64,000 nucleotides of DNA from Nitratireductor sp. XY-223 (GTDB lineage Bacteria; Pseudomonadota; Alphaproteobacteria; Rhizobiales; Rhizobiaceae). The DNA lies in NCBI RefSeq assembly GCF_004959855.1, contig NZ_SPNT01000008.1, positions 124,001-188,000 on the forward strand. Reading direction: 5' to 3'. The position numbers and the translations under genes are program-made. The notes beneath the pieces were generated by a model, which saw nothing but the letters and a program-made list of their open reading frames with translations, was not told the DNA's origin and did no database searches. Below are positions 29,320-39,302 of this stretch, one piece after another (position 1 is the first letter of the stretch; each line of letters begins with the position of its first letter).

Positions 29320-30777
29320 CTAGAAAGAAATCGCCTCAGAAAAGGGCATGTCCCTCATGAAATACTTCGGCAGGAACATCGTCAACTGCGGGACATAGGT
29401 CAGGATCATCAAAATCACGATCATCGTGAGAATGAACGGACCGATCGATCGACAAATGTCGGAGAAGCTCGTTCCCGTGACACTGGAGGCGACAAAGAGG
29501 TTCGCTCCAAGAGGCGGCGTGATGTACCCGATGGCCAGGTTGACGCACATGATCAGGCCGAAGTGGACAGGGTCCAGGCCGAGCACCTTGACGAGACCCA
29601 GCAACATTGGAGCAAGGATGATGATTGCCGCGAGCGTCTCCATGAAAGTGCCCACGATCAGCAGCAGGATGTTGATCATCAACAAGATGACGAGTGGATT
29701 GTCCGAGATTGAAGTGATGAGTCCCGCAATTTTTGTCGGGACCTGCTCGATTGTAAGAACCTGGCCGAACGCGTTCGAAGTGCCGATGATGACCAGCAGA
29801 ACTGCCGTGACCGCAGCCGACTCGAGAAGGTCTTTTGGCAGGCTTCTGAAAGAAATCTCCTTGTAAACAAAGACGCCTATGATCCACCCGTAAACGACCG
29901 CGATAACGGCCGCTTCCGTTGGCGTGAAGACGCCTCCGTAAATTCCGCCGAGAATGATGACGGGCACCAGGATCGCCCATTTGGCATCCCAGAAGATCTC
30001 GAATTTCTCACGGCGCGTATAGACGCGGTCGCTACCGACATAGCCTTTCTTCTTCGAGTGGAAATAGGCGTACACCATCATGCCGACCCCGAGCAGGAGC
30101 CCGGGAATAATGCCGCCCATGAACAATTCCGGGATCGACGCATTCGTGGCCACACCGTAGATGATCATCGACAGGCTTGGCGGAATGATTGCACCGAGCG
30201 AACCAGCGGATGCAATCAAAGCGGACGAGAACGGCCGTCCGTAACCCAATTTGACCATGTCGGGCACCATCAGAACACCAATTGCGGCAACCGTCGCGGC
30301 AGCGGACCCGGAGATCGCACCGAAGAACAGGCAGGCCGCGATCGTCACCAGCGCCAGTCCACCAGTCATTCGACCGAAACCGACGGATGCCAGGTTAAGA
30401 AGTCTCTTTGACACGCCACCGCTGCTCATGAATGTCCCGGCAAGAACAAAAAACGGCACAGCCATTAGCGGAAACGAATTGGCGCCCTGGTAAAGCGATC
30501 GAATGATCGTGCTGAAGTTCATGAGATCCGATGAGGCGATTGCGGCGAGCGTCGCAACACCCAGGGCGATGCCAACCGGAATTGTCAGAAGGAAGCAGAG
30601 AAGGAACGTCGAAAACAGAATGACCGTTGGCCAGCTGACGTCCGGATACTGCTCCATGAGACCATCAAGACCACCCAATAGCAGCCATGCCAATGAAACG
30701 AAGACAATCGCCAGCAGACCAAAGGCCTTCCAAGGGCCGCGGCGAGGTGGCATCGGTGTGTTTTCTGCAAGGCTCAT
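29320..30777 (-). CDS. dctM: TRAP transporter large permease DctM
   Basis: Membrane protein of 485 residues with about 13 hydrophobic segments. Typical DctM motifs are LTIPVGIALGVATL, AVPFFVLAGTFMSSGGVSKRLLNLA, ASAGSLGAIIPPSLSMIIYG and NLAIGYITPPLGANLFV. The N-terminus carries roughly 55 extra residues with one more hydrophobic segment compared with the usual 425-residue protein. Its start overlaps the dctQ stop by 4 bp. Confidence 0.9.
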   Translation of the reverse strand: MSLAENTPMPPRRGPWKAFGLLAIVFVSLAWLLLGGLDGLMEQYPDVSWPTVILFSTFLLCFLLTIPVGIALGVATLAAIASSDLMNFSTIIRSLYQGANSFPLMAVPFFVLAGTFMSSGGVSKRLLNLASVGFGRMTGGLALVTIAACLFFGAISGSAAATVAAIGVLMVPDMVKLGYGRPFSSALIASAGSLGAIIPPSLSMIIYGVATNASIPELFMGGIIPGLLLGVGMMVYAYFHSKKKGYVGSDRVYTRREKFEIFWDAKWAILVPVIILGGIYGGVFTPTEAAVIAVVYGWIIGVFVYKEISFRSLPKDLLESAAVTAVLLVIIGTSNAFGQVLTIEQVPTKIAGLITSISDNPLVILLMINILLLIVGTFMETLAAIIILAPMLLGLVKVLGLDPVHFGLIMCVNLAIGYITPPLGANLFVASSVTGTSFSDICRSIGPFILTMIVILMILTYVPQLTMFLPKYFMRDMPFSEAISF

Positions 30778-31322
30778 GGGGTGTTCTCCTTGTCAGAGAT
30801 GAAGAACAGTGTGTCGTCCTTGAACGCACGGATTCTTGAATAGATCAGTTGCGCGAGTCGGAATGCACAAAGGGCGTAACCGATTGGAATTGCGGCGTAG
30901 ATTGTCCAGATCGGCAACCCGAACAGCGACGCCGTTTTCTGCCCCCGCTGGAACAGGGTCTGGGTATATTCGTACCCGAGGTAGACGATCGTGAGGGCAA
31001 AGAGCACAAACACGACATCGGCAAAGATGGTAACGATCTTCTTGTCGTCTCGCGAAAACAGGCCTGGGTACATTCGAGAGAAGAATCCGATCCGCAAGAG
31101 AACATCGACCTTGATATGTCTGTCGTGTTTTGCAGCGTAGCTAATGCCCAGGTAGATCAGCCAAATGAACATGTACCTTGCGGCCTCTTCGGACCAGCTC
31201 AGGCTACTGTCGAAAACGTACCGCATGACGACTTGGGAAAAGACGATAACGGTCGCAAATCCCAAAAGCGCTATCATGAGATAGGCTTCCAGATTTCGAT
31301 CCAGGAAACGAAGTACATTCAT
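30774..31322 (-). CDS. dctQ: TRAP transporter small permease DctQ
   Basis: Four-helix membrane protein of 182 residues (MIALLGFATVIVFSQVVMRYVFDSSLSWSEEAARYMFIWLIYLGISYAAKHDRHIKVDVL is covered by the standard DctQ pattern SWSEEAARYMFIW and RHIKVDVL). It pairs with DctM. The C-terminal part is slightly longer than in many DctQ proteins. Confidence 0.88.
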   Translation of the reverse strand: MNVLRFLDRNLEAYLMIALLGFATVIVFSQVVMRYVFDSSLSWSEEAARYMFIWLIYLGISYAAKHDRHIKVDVLLRIGFFSRMYPGLFSRDDKKIVTIFADVVFVLFALTIVYLGYEYTQTLFQRGQKTASLFGLPIWTIYAAIPIGYALCAFRLAQLIYSRIRAFKDDTLFFISDKENTP

Positions 31323-31430
31323 GAATGCTCACCTCTTGTGTCGGCGCTTCTCCGGCGAAGCATCGATCGCCATGGACGACGTTCCGGAGGGTTCGCACGA
31401 AGAGAACGGTGGATTTAGGTGCAGGATCGC

Positions 31431-31457
31431 GAGCGCCCGGTGAGATTCCGGGCGCCC
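31431..31457 (-). terminator. GC-rich hairpin between dctP and dctQ
   Basis: GAGCGCCCGG, 7-nt loop (TGAGATT), then CCGGGCGCCC: a 10-bp stem with one G-T wobble in the 142-base gap. No T-run follows in the reading direction, so mRNA stabilisation or partial attenuation after the binding-protein gene is more likely than full termination. Confidence 0.65.
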
Positions 31458-31464
31458 GATCCGG

Positions 31465-32460
31465 TCATTGTGAGCGCGCTTCTTCAGCACCGCCGACGAG
31501 CACATCGTAGGCTTCACCGGCGCGTTCCTTAGCCATCTCGTTTGCTTCGCCAAGAAGCGCTTTCATCGCATTCTTGGCTTCGCTGCTAAGTTCGACGACG
31601 CGCAACCCGGACGCCTTGATTGCATCAAGAGCCTCCTGCTCCTTCGCACGGGCGAGTTCGCGCTGATAAGCGATTGCTTCCGGCGCTGCCTTGTCAATTG
31701 CGGCGCGCTGCTCATCAGTCAGGCTTGAATAAAAGCCCAATGAAGAGAGAAAGACGAAAGGCGTATACGTATGTTGAGATATCGTCATGTCGGTTTGCGC
31801 TTCATAGAAACGCTGGGACTCGATCAACTCGATAGAGGTTTCCTGTGCATCCACGGTCTTTTGCTGAAGTCCCGTGAAGAGCTCGCCCCAGGCCATTGGC
31901 GTGGGATTTGCGCCAAGCGCCGACCAGGCGGCAATCTGAACCGGATTCTCCGCAACGCGGATCTTGAGGCCGGCGATGTCATCGACGCCCTCAACCGGTC
32001 CGCGCGAATTCGTCATTGAGCGAAACCCGTTCTCCATGAAGCCGAGCCCGTGGATGCCGATGGGTTCGAGGTACGTGAGGAGTTTTTGCCCGGCCGGTCC
32101 GTCGAATGTGCGGTCGGCATGTGCGTGGTCATCAAACATAAAGAAAACGTCGAACGCAAAAAACTCGGACGCGAACGGTGCCAGATTGGTGCCGCTTACT
32201 GCCGTGATGTCGACGCTTTCAAACTGCAGTCCTTCGATCAACTCGCGATCGCCGCCCAACTGCTGGTTTGGGAAGATTCGAAACTCAAGAGTGTCGTTCG
32301 AATACTCAGTTGCCAGTTCTGCGAACTTCTCCAAACCGAGATGAAGCGTGGCAGTTTCCGGGACGCCGTGCCCGATCTTCACGAGGCGGCTTTCTGCGGC
32401 TGCGCCGCTTGCAGACAGAAGTCCGACGGCGATTGCGGTGAATGTCAGTAGATTTCGCAT
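31465..32460 (-). CDS. dctP: TRAP transporter periplasmic binding protein DctP
   Basis: Periplasmic receptor of 331 residues. ATG 32460 is preceded by GGGAGGAC and begins a signal peptide (MRNLLTFTAIAVGLLSASGAAAES). The mature protein has the DctP pattern: KIGHGVPETATLHLGLEKFAELA, FPNQQLGGDRELIEGLQ, GFRSMTNSRGPVEGVDDIAGLKIRV. The Arg of LKIRV binds the carboxylate of organic-acid ligands. With an HpsN-like gene alongside, a sulfonated C3 alcohol is a plausible ligand but is not proven. Confidence 0.9.
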   Translation of the reverse strand: MRNLLTFTAIAVGLLSASGAAAESRLVKIGHGVPETATLHLGLEKFAELATEYSNDTLEFRIFPNQQLGGDRELIEGLQFESVDITAVSGTNLAPFASEFFAFDVFFMFDDHAHADRTFDGPAGQKLLTYLEPIGIHGLGFMENGFRSMTNSRGPVEGVDDIAGLKIRVAENPVQIAAWSALGANPTPMAWGELFTGLQQKTVDAQETSIELIESQRFYEAQTDMTISQHTYTPFVFLSSLGFYSSLTDEQRAAIDKAAPEAIAYQRELARAKEQEALDAIKASGLRVVELSSEAKNAMKALLGEANEMAKERAGEAYDVLVGGAEEARSQ

Positions 32461-32507
32461 GCTGTCCTCCCAGTTGAGCGAAAGCTGTTTGAAACAAACG
32501 CATGAAC

Positions 32508-32655
32508 GTAAACGTTTGCAAAATTTACATATCATTTTCAAATGTCCGGTGTCAAGCGACGGCAATTAACGGTCAAAATCCCTTTAAAAATGGCAAAAAT
32601 TCGCGATAAAGATACCTTGTATTATTCTTCGTATATATGTAAACGTTTGCAAAAT
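32508..32655. promoter_or_regulatory. Two identical LacI-type operator sites in a divergent promoter region
   Basis: GTAAACGTTTGCAAAAT occurs at 32508-32524 and again, identical over 17 bp, at 32639-32655. Both contain the palindrome AAACGTTT. They lie 131 bp apart between dctP (minus, start 32460) and the HpsN-like gene (plus, start 32685), and only 29 bases before the latter. This is a typical arrangement for LacI-family repression, perhaps by looping. Confidence 0.72.
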
Positions 32656-32684
32656 GATGATTGAAAACCGATTGGGAGAAACTT

Positions 32685-33998
32685 ATGGCCATCAGATATC
32701 TGAAGCGTGGCAAGCCTGACGCAGAACGCTCCGAGGACGACAAAAAGACCAGAGATGCAGTTCAAGCCATCCTGTCTGACATCGAAGATCGTGGAGATGC
32801 GGCGGTGCGAGATCTGAGCGAGAGGTTCGACAGCTACGCGCCCAGCACCTTTCGTCTTGCCGACGGTGAAATCGAAGCCCTGATCAACAAAGTGTCGAGC
32901 CGCGATATGGACGACATCAAATTTGCGCAACAACAAGTACGCCAGTTTGCAAGGGCGCAAAGAAACTCAATGCTCGATATCGAGGTTGAGACGCTGCCCG
33001 GCGTGGTGCTGGGCCATCGTAATATTCCCGTTCAATCAGTTGGCTGTTACATCCCAGGCGGGAAGTTTCCGATGGTTGCTTCCGCACATATGTCTGTCGC
33101 GACGGCCGACGTTGCCAAAGTGCCCCGCATCATCGCGGCAACACCGCCCTTCAAAGGCGAACCGAATCCGGCTGTTATTGCGGCCATGCATCTTGGCGGC
33201 GCCCATGAGATCTATGTCCTGGGAGGTATTCAAGCTGTTGGTGCGATGGCGCTCGGCACGGAATCCATTGAACCCGTTCACATGTTGGTCGGCCCCGGAA
33301 ACGCATTTGTCGCCGAAGCGAAGCGTCAACTCTACGGACGCGTAGGCATCGACTTGTTCGCCGGCCCGACGGAGACCATGGTTATTGCTGATGAAAGCGC
33401 CGCTGACGCCGAACTCTGTGCAACAGATCTCCTTGGTCAAGCCGAACACGGGTATAATTCGCCATGTGTGCTTCTTACGAATTCAGAAAAACTCGCGAAG
33501 GCCACGCTGGACGAAGTTGATCGACTGTTGGCGGTCTTGCCGACAGCCGACACGGCGCGGGTATCCTGGAGCGACTATGGCGAGGTCATTGTCTGCAATA
33601 CGTACGAAGAGATGCTCGATGTCGCAAACGATATCGCGTCAGAACACGTTCAGATCATGACCGATCGCGACGACTGGTTCCTGGATAACATGCATAGCTA
33701 CGGTGCGCTGTTTCTCGGGGCCCGAACAAATGTGGCAAACGGAGACAAGGTCATCGGTACCAACCACACTTTGCCGACAAAGAGGGCAGGTCGCTATACC
33801 GGCGGACTGTGGGTCGGCAAATATCTGAAAACGCACAGTTACCAACGAATAACGACCGATAAGGCGGCCGCGGAAATCGGAGCATATGGCTCTCGGCTCT
33901 GTTTGCTCGAGGGCTTTGTCGGCCATGCCGAACAATGCAACGTTCGTGTGCGACGCTACGGAAGACAGAACGTCGAATACGGAGCAGCCGCCAACTGA
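32685..33998 (+). CDS. Histidinol-dehydrogenase-family protein, HpsN-like (sulfopropanediol 3-dehydrogenase)
   Basis: NAD-dependent dehydrogenase of 437 residues from the histidinol dehydrogenase superfamily: [83 protein letters not shown]. The start [19 protein letters not shown] and the overall pattern resemble HpsN, which oxidises dihydroxypropanesulfonate to sulfolactate, more than HisD. GGGAG is 7 nt before the ATG. A TRAP transporter next door also fits hps loci. No sulfolactate-processing genes are in the window, so the substrate is tentative. Confidence 0.75.
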   Translation: MAIRYLKRGKPDAERSEDDKKTRDAVQAILSDIEDRGDAAVRDLSERFDSYAPSTFRLADGEIEALINKVSSRDMDDIKFAQQQVRQFARAQRNSMLDIEVETLPGVVLGHRNIPVQSVGCYIPGGKFPMVASAHMSVATADVAKVPRIIAATPPFKGEPNPAVIAAMHLGGAHEIYVLGGIQAVGAMALGTESIEPVHMLVGPGNAFVAEAKRQLYGRVGIDLFAGPTETMVIADESAADAELCATDLLGQAEHGYNSPCVLLTNSEKLAKATLDEVDRLLAVLPTADTARVSWSDYGEVIVCNTYEEMLDVANDIASEHVQIMTDRDDWFLDNMHSYGALFLGARTNVANGDKVIGTNHTLPTKRAGRYTGGLWVGKYLKTHSYQRITTDKAAAEIGAYGSRLCLLEGFVGHAEQCNVRVRRYGRQNVEYGAAAN

Positions 33999-34023
33999 TG
34001 GATCTACTTCATACGCCGCCGCC

Positions 34024-35400
34024 TCACACACGGTGAAGCGTTTCCTGCAGCCATTTATCCGCATAGTGATTCAGCGAACTGTCACCCGGATCGTACCGGG
34101 CAATCCCACCGGTACCGGCTTGCGAACCTGGATCCCGGAGCATCGCCGCGCCAACGCTCGTCCCCGTTCCACTGACCGCAACGACATCACGGCGGGTTGC
34201 GGCGGCCAGCATGGTGCAATAGGCGCGGTTCTTTGAAAACGGACCTTCCACAACTGTCTCGCCGCGGGCGCCAACCATTTCCAGACAAACCGCCGTCATG
34301 CCCGCCAGATAGAAAGAAAGAGCCGCAAATCGCCAGCCATCCGTCAGATCATCCTCGTCCCCGATCCATGCAGATTTCCTTCCCTGGAAAGGGCCGGATC
34401 GGTTCTCGACAGCGGGCAGCAGCATGATGCCGTTGTCCAACACGTGTTGCAAATCGTCATCCGTGCAGGATGCGGCTCGGCCGCCCAGTACCAGCTCATG
34501 CTCGCGCCCACCCATGAAACGGGCTGACGGGACCGGTTCGCCGAACGCGTTGACATTTATCAGCGTGTCACGATCAGGCGCCAATTGCACCTGACGGCCG
34601 CCGACGGACATGACGATGACCCAGGTGCCGCTGGAAACGACCGAGAAGGGAGGCTTCCGGGCATGGAGGTGCGGCACAAGTGACGCGTTGGAATCATGTA
34701 TGCCACAGATGACCGGTACATCCGCGGCTATTCCTGTGGCACGGCAGATCTCCGGCAACAATGGACCGAGTGTCTCGCCGGCGCTGTGAACCGGTGCCAT
34801 CTTGGTCAGCCACCCCTGCGTCTCCACCAGCGAGGAAAAACCGCCCTTTTGCGGACACCACAGATCGGTGTGGCAGCCAAGCGATGTCGGTTCCGTCGCA
34901 GCAATGCCGGTAAGCCGGAACGCCCAATATTGAGGGTAGGTGAGGATCCGGTCCGTGTGCTCGAACAGGCCGTCGACGGTCCGGAACAGCCAGTACAACT
35001 GCGCGCCGACATTGAGGCCGAGCGGCAGCCGGGGAGAACCGGTTTCCGAAAATGGCGGTCGCACCGCGTCGTAGTCCGCTGCAAGCGCATCCGGTCCGCT
35101 GTGCTCATAATCCAGCATTGGAACAGCCAGATCGCCGGATTTGTCTATAAGTACAGCCGACGCGCCATGGGTCGTGACAACGATGGCGTCGATCCCATGG
35201 GATTGCTGCATTTCTTCCAGCCCGTCGAGGATGAACCGCCACAGCGCTGAAAGGTCGAAATGCGGATAGGGCGGACCCGACAAAGTCGCATTCTGGCGTT
35301 TGATCACCGCCAGTTCCTGCCAGCGGTGATTGTCCACCAAGACAATCTTGGCATTCGTCTTGCCGATATCGATGACTGCCGTATTCCTGCGCGCCGTCAT
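34024..35400 (-). CDS. rhaK: FGGY-family L-rhamnulose kinase RhaK
   Basis: Sugar kinase of 458 residues. AVIDIGKTNAKIVLVD is the phosphate-1 loop, GIHDSNASLVPHL carries the catalytic Asp region, and SSGTWVIVMS and VVEGPFSKNRAYCTMLA are later FGGY motifs. It ends the minus-strand rhamnose operon, as rhaK does in Rhizobium leguminosarum. By that context it phosphorylates the ketose made by RhaI. Confidence 0.85.
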   Translation of the reverse strand: MTARRNTAVIDIGKTNAKIVLVDNHRWQELAVIKRQNATLSGPPYPHFDLSALWRFILDGLEEMQQSHGIDAIVVTTHGASAVLIDKSGDLAVPMLDYEHSGPDALAADYDAVRPPFSETGSPRLPLGLNVGAQLYWLFRTVDGLFEHTDRILTYPQYWAFRLTGIAATEPTSLGCHTDLWCPQKGGFSSLVETQGWLTKMAPVHSAGETLGPLLPEICRATGIAADVPVICGIHDSNASLVPHLHARKPPFSVVSSGTWVIVMSVGGRQVQLAPDRDTLINVNAFGEPVPSARFMGGREHELVLGGRAASCTDDDLQHVLDNGIMLLPAVENRSGPFQGRKSAWIGDEDDLTDGWRFAALSFYLAGMTAVCLEMVGARGETVVEGPFSKNRAYCTMLAAATRRDVVAVSGTGTSVGAAMLRDPGSQAGTGGIARYDPGDSSLNHYADKWLQETLHRV

Positions 35401-35403
35401 TGA

Positions 35404-35718
35404 TCATTCCATGTGAAATACGGTTGTCAGCGGCACTGCGATCGGCTGATTGCCGGATCCTGTTTCCATGATGTCGGCCATGTGGGCCCACCAGCGTTGC
35501 ATCACTTCATGGGAGGGCAAGGCGTCCATGGTGTGGTTATCGGTTCGCCAAAGCACGCCAAACAGAATGTTGGTCTCGGGATCCAGATGAATAGAATAGT
35601 CGGATATGCCCGCCTGTCTGAGCAACTCGACCAGGTCCGGCCAGATCTCCTCGTGACGCCGGCGGTATTCGGCTTCCATCCCCGGATTCAGGCGCATCTT
35701 GAATGCATGTTTTTCCAT
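35404..35718 (-). CDS. rhaU: L-rhamnose mutarotase RhaU
   Basis: Small protein of 104 residues, the family length. [33 protein letters not shown], then [14 protein letters not shown] and [22 protein letters not shown] are diagnostic of rhamnose mutarotase (EIWP and [10 protein letters not shown]). It interconverts rhamnose anomers and is needed for full transport/kinase flux in rhizobia. It is 4 bases downstream of rhaQ. The ATG at 35718 is preferred over an in-frame start upstream. Confidence 0.9.
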   Translation of the reverse strand: MEKHAFKMRLNPGMEAEYRRRHEEIWPDLVELLRQAGISDYSIHLDPETNILFGVLWRTDNHTMDALPSHEVMQRWWAHMADIMETGSGNQPIAVPLTTVFHME

Positions 35719-35722
35719 GACG

Positions 35723-36724
35723 TCACGCGCTTCTTTTTTCAGCAAACTGCTGCCACATCCGCGGCAGGGCAATCACGCCGATCAGCAGCATCCCGATGAC
35801 AATTGACATCACAATTCCGGGCACGTTGAGCAAGCCGAGCCCGAAGGTCACAAGACCCATTACGAAAGCCGCAATGACGACGCCGGGAATGGACCCCGAT
35901 CCGCCCAGAATGTTGACGCCACCCAGAACCACCATGGTGACGACCTCCAGTTCCCATCCGACGGCGATGGAGGGACGCGTTGATCCGAGACGTGACGTCA
36001 GGCAGATCGCAGCGACGCTGGCCATCAATCCGGTGCTCAAAAAGAGGATGAATTTCACCCTTGCCACCCGAATACCGGAAAACATGGCGCCGACAGGGTT
36101 GTTGCCGATCGCAAAGACGGCACGGCCGAAATTGGTCTTGTGAAGGACAACCCCATAGATGATCGCCAGCACGAAGAACAATACGAGTTCGAACGAGATC
36201 ACCCACCAGACATAGCCCTGCCCGAAAAAGGAAAAACTGGCCGGATAGCCGGTATAGGCCTTGTCGCCGAGAACAATGTAGGAAATACCCCTGAAAAGGC
36301 TCATCGTACCGATTGTGACCACGATCGACGGCAGACCCAGCCCGGTGACGAGCGCGCCGTTGAAGGCACCGCAGATCAGTCCGACGGAAAGTCCGATTGC
36401 AACAATTTCCGGCGTTCCCGCGCCGAACTGGATTGCCGCGCCCATCGCGGTCGATGCGAGCGCAATGATCGAGGCAACTGAAAGATCGATCTCGCCGGAA
36501 ATGATCAGCAGCGCCATGGCGAATGCGATCATCGCCTTTTCCGTGAAATTGAATGTTGCGTCGCTCAGGTTCCAGGCATCCAGGAAATAGGGGGACGCCA
36601 GCGAATTGAGCAGGAACACGAAAACCGCAACCAGGAGCAACAACGACTCCCAGCTCTTGAGATAGCGTTGTGCCGGCGATCCGAGCCTGTCGGGTATGGA
36701 CCGGTTTGTTGCCGTGATGCTCAT
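35723..36724 (-). CDS. rhaQ: Rhamnose ABC transporter permease RhaQ
   Basis: RbsC-family membrane permease of 333 residues: [52 protein letters not shown], and [21 protein letters not shown]. Its start overlaps the stop of rhaP by 4 bp. Assignment as RhaQ follows the conserved order S-T-P-Q-U-K. Confidence 0.87.
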   Translation of the reverse strand: MSITATNRSIPDRLGSPAQRYLKSWESLLLLVAVFVFLLNSLASPYFLDAWNLSDATFNFTEKAMIAFAMALLIISGEIDLSVASIIALASTAMGAAIQFGAGTPEIVAIGLSVGLICGAFNGALVTGLGLPSIVVTIGTMSLFRGISYIVLGDKAYTGYPASFSFFGQGYVWWVISFELVLFFVLAIIYGVVLHKTNFGRAVFAIGNNPVGAMFSGIRVARVKFILFLSTGLMASVAAICLTSRLGSTRPSIAVGWELEVVTMVVLGGVNILGGSGSIPGVVIAAFVMGLVTFGLGLLNVPGIVMSIVIGMLLIGVIALPRMWQQFAEKRSA

Positions 36725-37701
36725 GTCGCGTGTTCCGCTTTCTTGAGAATGACGCGACCTTTCGACCGCTGGGTCTGCGCATTGAAGGCAACCGCGATAA
36801 TGATGGCGGAACCGGAAATCGCAAGTTGCCAGAACGGCGAAATATTGACGACGGGAAGAGCGTTTTTGATGACACCCAGAAAAACGGCGCCTAGAACTGC
36901 ACCGCCAACCGAACCGATGCCTCCGGCAATCGAAATTCCGCCGATCACACAGGCGGCAACCACTTCGAGTTCAAAGCCGGCTGCGATATCGACATAGGCG
37001 ACGGCGTAGCGGGCGACCCACAGGTATCCGGTAAGTCCGGCGAGCATGCCCGAAAGCAAAAAGGCGATGAATTGGGTGCGTCCGACATTGATGCCCGTAT
37101 AGACGGCGGCATCCGGATTGCCTCCGACGGCAAAGAAGGCCCGTCCTACCGGCGTCCTCGTAATCAGCAGATAAAACAGTGCGACGATCGCAATGGCGAT
37201 CCACGACATCACCGGCAGGCCCAGGACAATGGCGCGTGGAAACGCCTTGAAATTTTCGCCCATTTCATGGGCGTTGATCCATTCGCCGCCGGAGATCAGG
37301 AAGATAACGCCACGGAAAATTGTCATCGTGCCAAGCGTGACGACAATCGGGGGAATGCGCATTTTCCAGACGAAGAATCCGTTGATCGAGCCCATGACGG
37401 CGCCGAGGCCGATGGCAATCATGATTATGGCAGGCGCGGGAAGCCACGGCGCAGCAGTGTTGAGCATGGCCACCACCATCCCGGTGAGGGCAAGGTTGGC
37501 GGCAACCGAAAGATCGATGCAGCGCGTGAGGATTACGGCCATCTGGCCCAGCGCAAGAATAATCAACGGCGCCGTGTCATTGAAGGCGTTTGCCAGATTG
37601 GAAGGTGCGACGAATGCGGGAAAGCGTGTCGAGATCACCACGATCAGCGCAATGATCGCACCGAACAACACCGCCTCGCGGCTCTTGAGCAGAAGCGTCA
37701 A
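36721..37701 (-). CDS. rhaP: Rhamnose ABC transporter permease RhaP
   Basis: RbsC-family permease of 326 residues: ILALGQMAVILTRCIDLSVAANLALTG, PPIVVTLGTMTIFRGVIFL and IGGISIAGGIGSVGGAVLGAVFLG. It overlaps rhaT by 4 bp and partners with RhaQ as the second half of the channel. Confidence 0.87.
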   Translation of the reverse strand: MTLLLKSREAVLFGAIIALIVVISTRFPAFVAPSNLANAFNDTAPLIILALGQMAVILTRCIDLSVAANLALTGMVVAMLNTAAPWLPAPAIIMIAIGLGAVMGSINGFFVWKMRIPPIVVTLGTMTIFRGVIFLISGGEWINAHEMGENFKAFPRAIVLGLPVMSWIAIAIVALFYLLITRTPVGRAFFAVGGNPDAAVYTGINVGRTQFIAFLLSGMLAGLTGYLWVARYAVAYVDIAAGFELEVVAACVIGGISIAGGIGSVGGAVLGAVFLGVIKNALPVVNISPFWQLAISGSAIIIAVAFNAQTQRSKGRVILKKAEHAT

Positions 37702-39251
37702 TGCACCGACTCCGCAATGCCGGCGGCGTGTCGAACCAGACTTTCCGGAGTGAGTTGTTCGTTTTCGACCTCCGCCACTATTCTTCCCTCTCGCATTACG
37801 ATGACGCGATCTGACATGCCCAGAATTTCAGGGATTTCCGAAGAGACCATAATCACGGCCAGGCCCTGGGCAGCGAGTTCGGCCATGAATTCATGCACTG
37901 CGGCTTTGGAGCCGATGTCGATCCCCTTGGTCGGCTCGTCCAGGATTATGACGCGCGGCCGGGTGGCCAACCATTTCGCGATAACAACCTTTTGCTGATT
38001 GCCGCCGGAGAGATTGCCCACGTCCTGATCGAGCGAAGCCGCACGCAGATCCAGCCTTTCGGCATAGGTGCGGGCCAGCGAAAATTCCTCGGCGAGCCGG
38101 ATAAAGCCCCGCTTCGAGGTGCGATCGAGCGACGGCAAGGTGATGTTCTCGAAAATCGGCAGGCCGATGATCGTCCCCTGCTTTCCCCGATCCTCGGGCA
38201 CATAGACGATGCCGGCCGCGACTGCCCGTGCCGGGCTGTCGATTGCAGCGATTTCGCCTTCAATTCTGACGACGCCTTTCGAGGGTCTGGTAATTCCAAA
38301 AAGAGACTGCATGAATTCGCTGCGGCCGGCGCCGACCAGTCCGTAAAAGCCCAAGATTTCTCCCTTGCGCAGTGTGAAGGAAATGTCTTCAAACTCGGTC
38401 GGATGACAGTAGTCGGAGACCCGGAGAATTTCTTCTCCCTGATGCGTTTCACGATGCGGAAAGATCTGGTCGACTGACCGGCCAACCATCATTTGGACGA
38501 GGGCGTTCTCGTCCACATCCGCGATGTGGCCCTCGCCGACGAACTGTCCGTCCCGAAACACGGTGTAGCGGTCGGCGATCTGAAATATTTCATCGAATTT
38601 GTGGCTGATGAACAGAATTGCTTTGCCCTGGTCGCGCAATTGACCGACCAGTTCGTACAATTCCTGGATCTCCTTGTGAGAAAGAGCAGCGGTCGGTTCA
38701 TCCATGATGACGATGCGTGCGTCGATCGACAAAGCACGGGCAATCGCCACGAGGTGCTTGTTGGCAATGCCCAGCTCCCGCAGCTTTACGGTGGGATCGA
38801 TCTCGGCGTCGATGCCCGTGAGCAGTTCCTGAGCCCGCCTGTTCATTTCCGCAAGATCGATCAGGCCCGTGCGCGTTTTCGGAGCATGTCCTATGAAGAT
38901 ATTCTCGGCGACGCTGAGTTCGTCGAACAGGACGGTTTCCTGGTGGATAGCGGTAACGCCGGCATCCGACGCATGATGGGCGGTTGGAAATCTGACGATA
39001 GTGCCATTCAGCTTCATATCTCCGGAGTCCGGCTGATAGATTCCCGTCAGGATCTTGACGATCGTTGACTTGCCTGCGCCGTTTTCACCGATGAGCGCCG
39101 TGACCTGTCCGGGATACAAACGAAGGCTCACATCGGACAGAGCCACGACACCGGGAAATTTCTTTGTGATCCCGCCCAGTTCGAGGATAGGCGCTACGCC
39201 GTCTGCAATCTGGCTCTCGTTGGGTTCGCTGTGCACAGCATTGCTCGACAT
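37698..39251 (-). CDS. rhaT: Rhamnose ABC transporter ATP-binding protein RhaT
   Basis: Tandem ATPase of 517 residues, as in RbsA/MglA. The first half has Walker A GENGAGKST and Walker B IVIMDEPTAAL. The second half has the usual degenerate Walker A GLVGAGRSEF, signature LSGGNQQKVVIAKWL and Walker B VIILDEPTKGID. GGAGG stands before the ATG at 39251; a longer in-frame start at 39293 is less likely. Confidence 0.9.
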   Translation of the reverse strand: MSSNAVHSEPNESQIADGVAPILELGGITKKFPGVVALSDVSLRLYPGQVTALIGENGAGKSTIVKILTGIYQPDSGDMKLNGTIVRFPTAHHASDAGVTAIHQETVLFDELSVAENIFIGHAPKTRTGLIDLAEMNRRAQELLTGIDAEIDPTVKLRELGIANKHLVAIARALSIDARIVIMDEPTAALSHKEIQELYELVGQLRDQGKAILFISHKFDEIFQIADRYTVFRDGQFVGEGHIADVDENALVQMMVGRSVDQIFPHRETHQGEEILRVSDYCHPTEFEDISFTLRKGEILGFYGLVGAGRSEFMQSLFGITRPSKGVVRIEGEIAAIDSPARAVAAGIVYVPEDRGKQGTIIGLPIFENITLPSLDRTSKRGFIRLAEEFSLARTYAERLDLRAASLDQDVGNLSGGNQQKVVIAKWLATRPRVIILDEPTKGIDIGSKAAVHEFMAELAAQGLAVIMVSSEIPEILGMSDRVIVMREGRIVAEVENEQLTPESLVRHAAGIAESVH

Positions 39252-39275
39252 TGCCGCCTCCGCGAAAAGGGGCGC

Positions 39276-39291
39276 GGCCGGAAGACCGGCC
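39276..39291 (-). terminator. GC hairpin between rhaS and rhaT
   Basis: GGCCGG-AAGA-CCGGCC, extendable by three pairs beyond one mismatch, in the short gap after rhaS. No T-run follows in the reading direction. It probably sets the ratio of binding protein to transporter. Confidence 0.55.
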
Positions 39292-39302
39292 ACGCTGCTT
39301 GG

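Noticed and set aside
32685-33998. Histidine biosynthesis gene hisD
   Set aside because: It is next to a TRAP transporter and a LacI operator pair, not his genes, and its N-terminus and motifs look like the HpsN branch.
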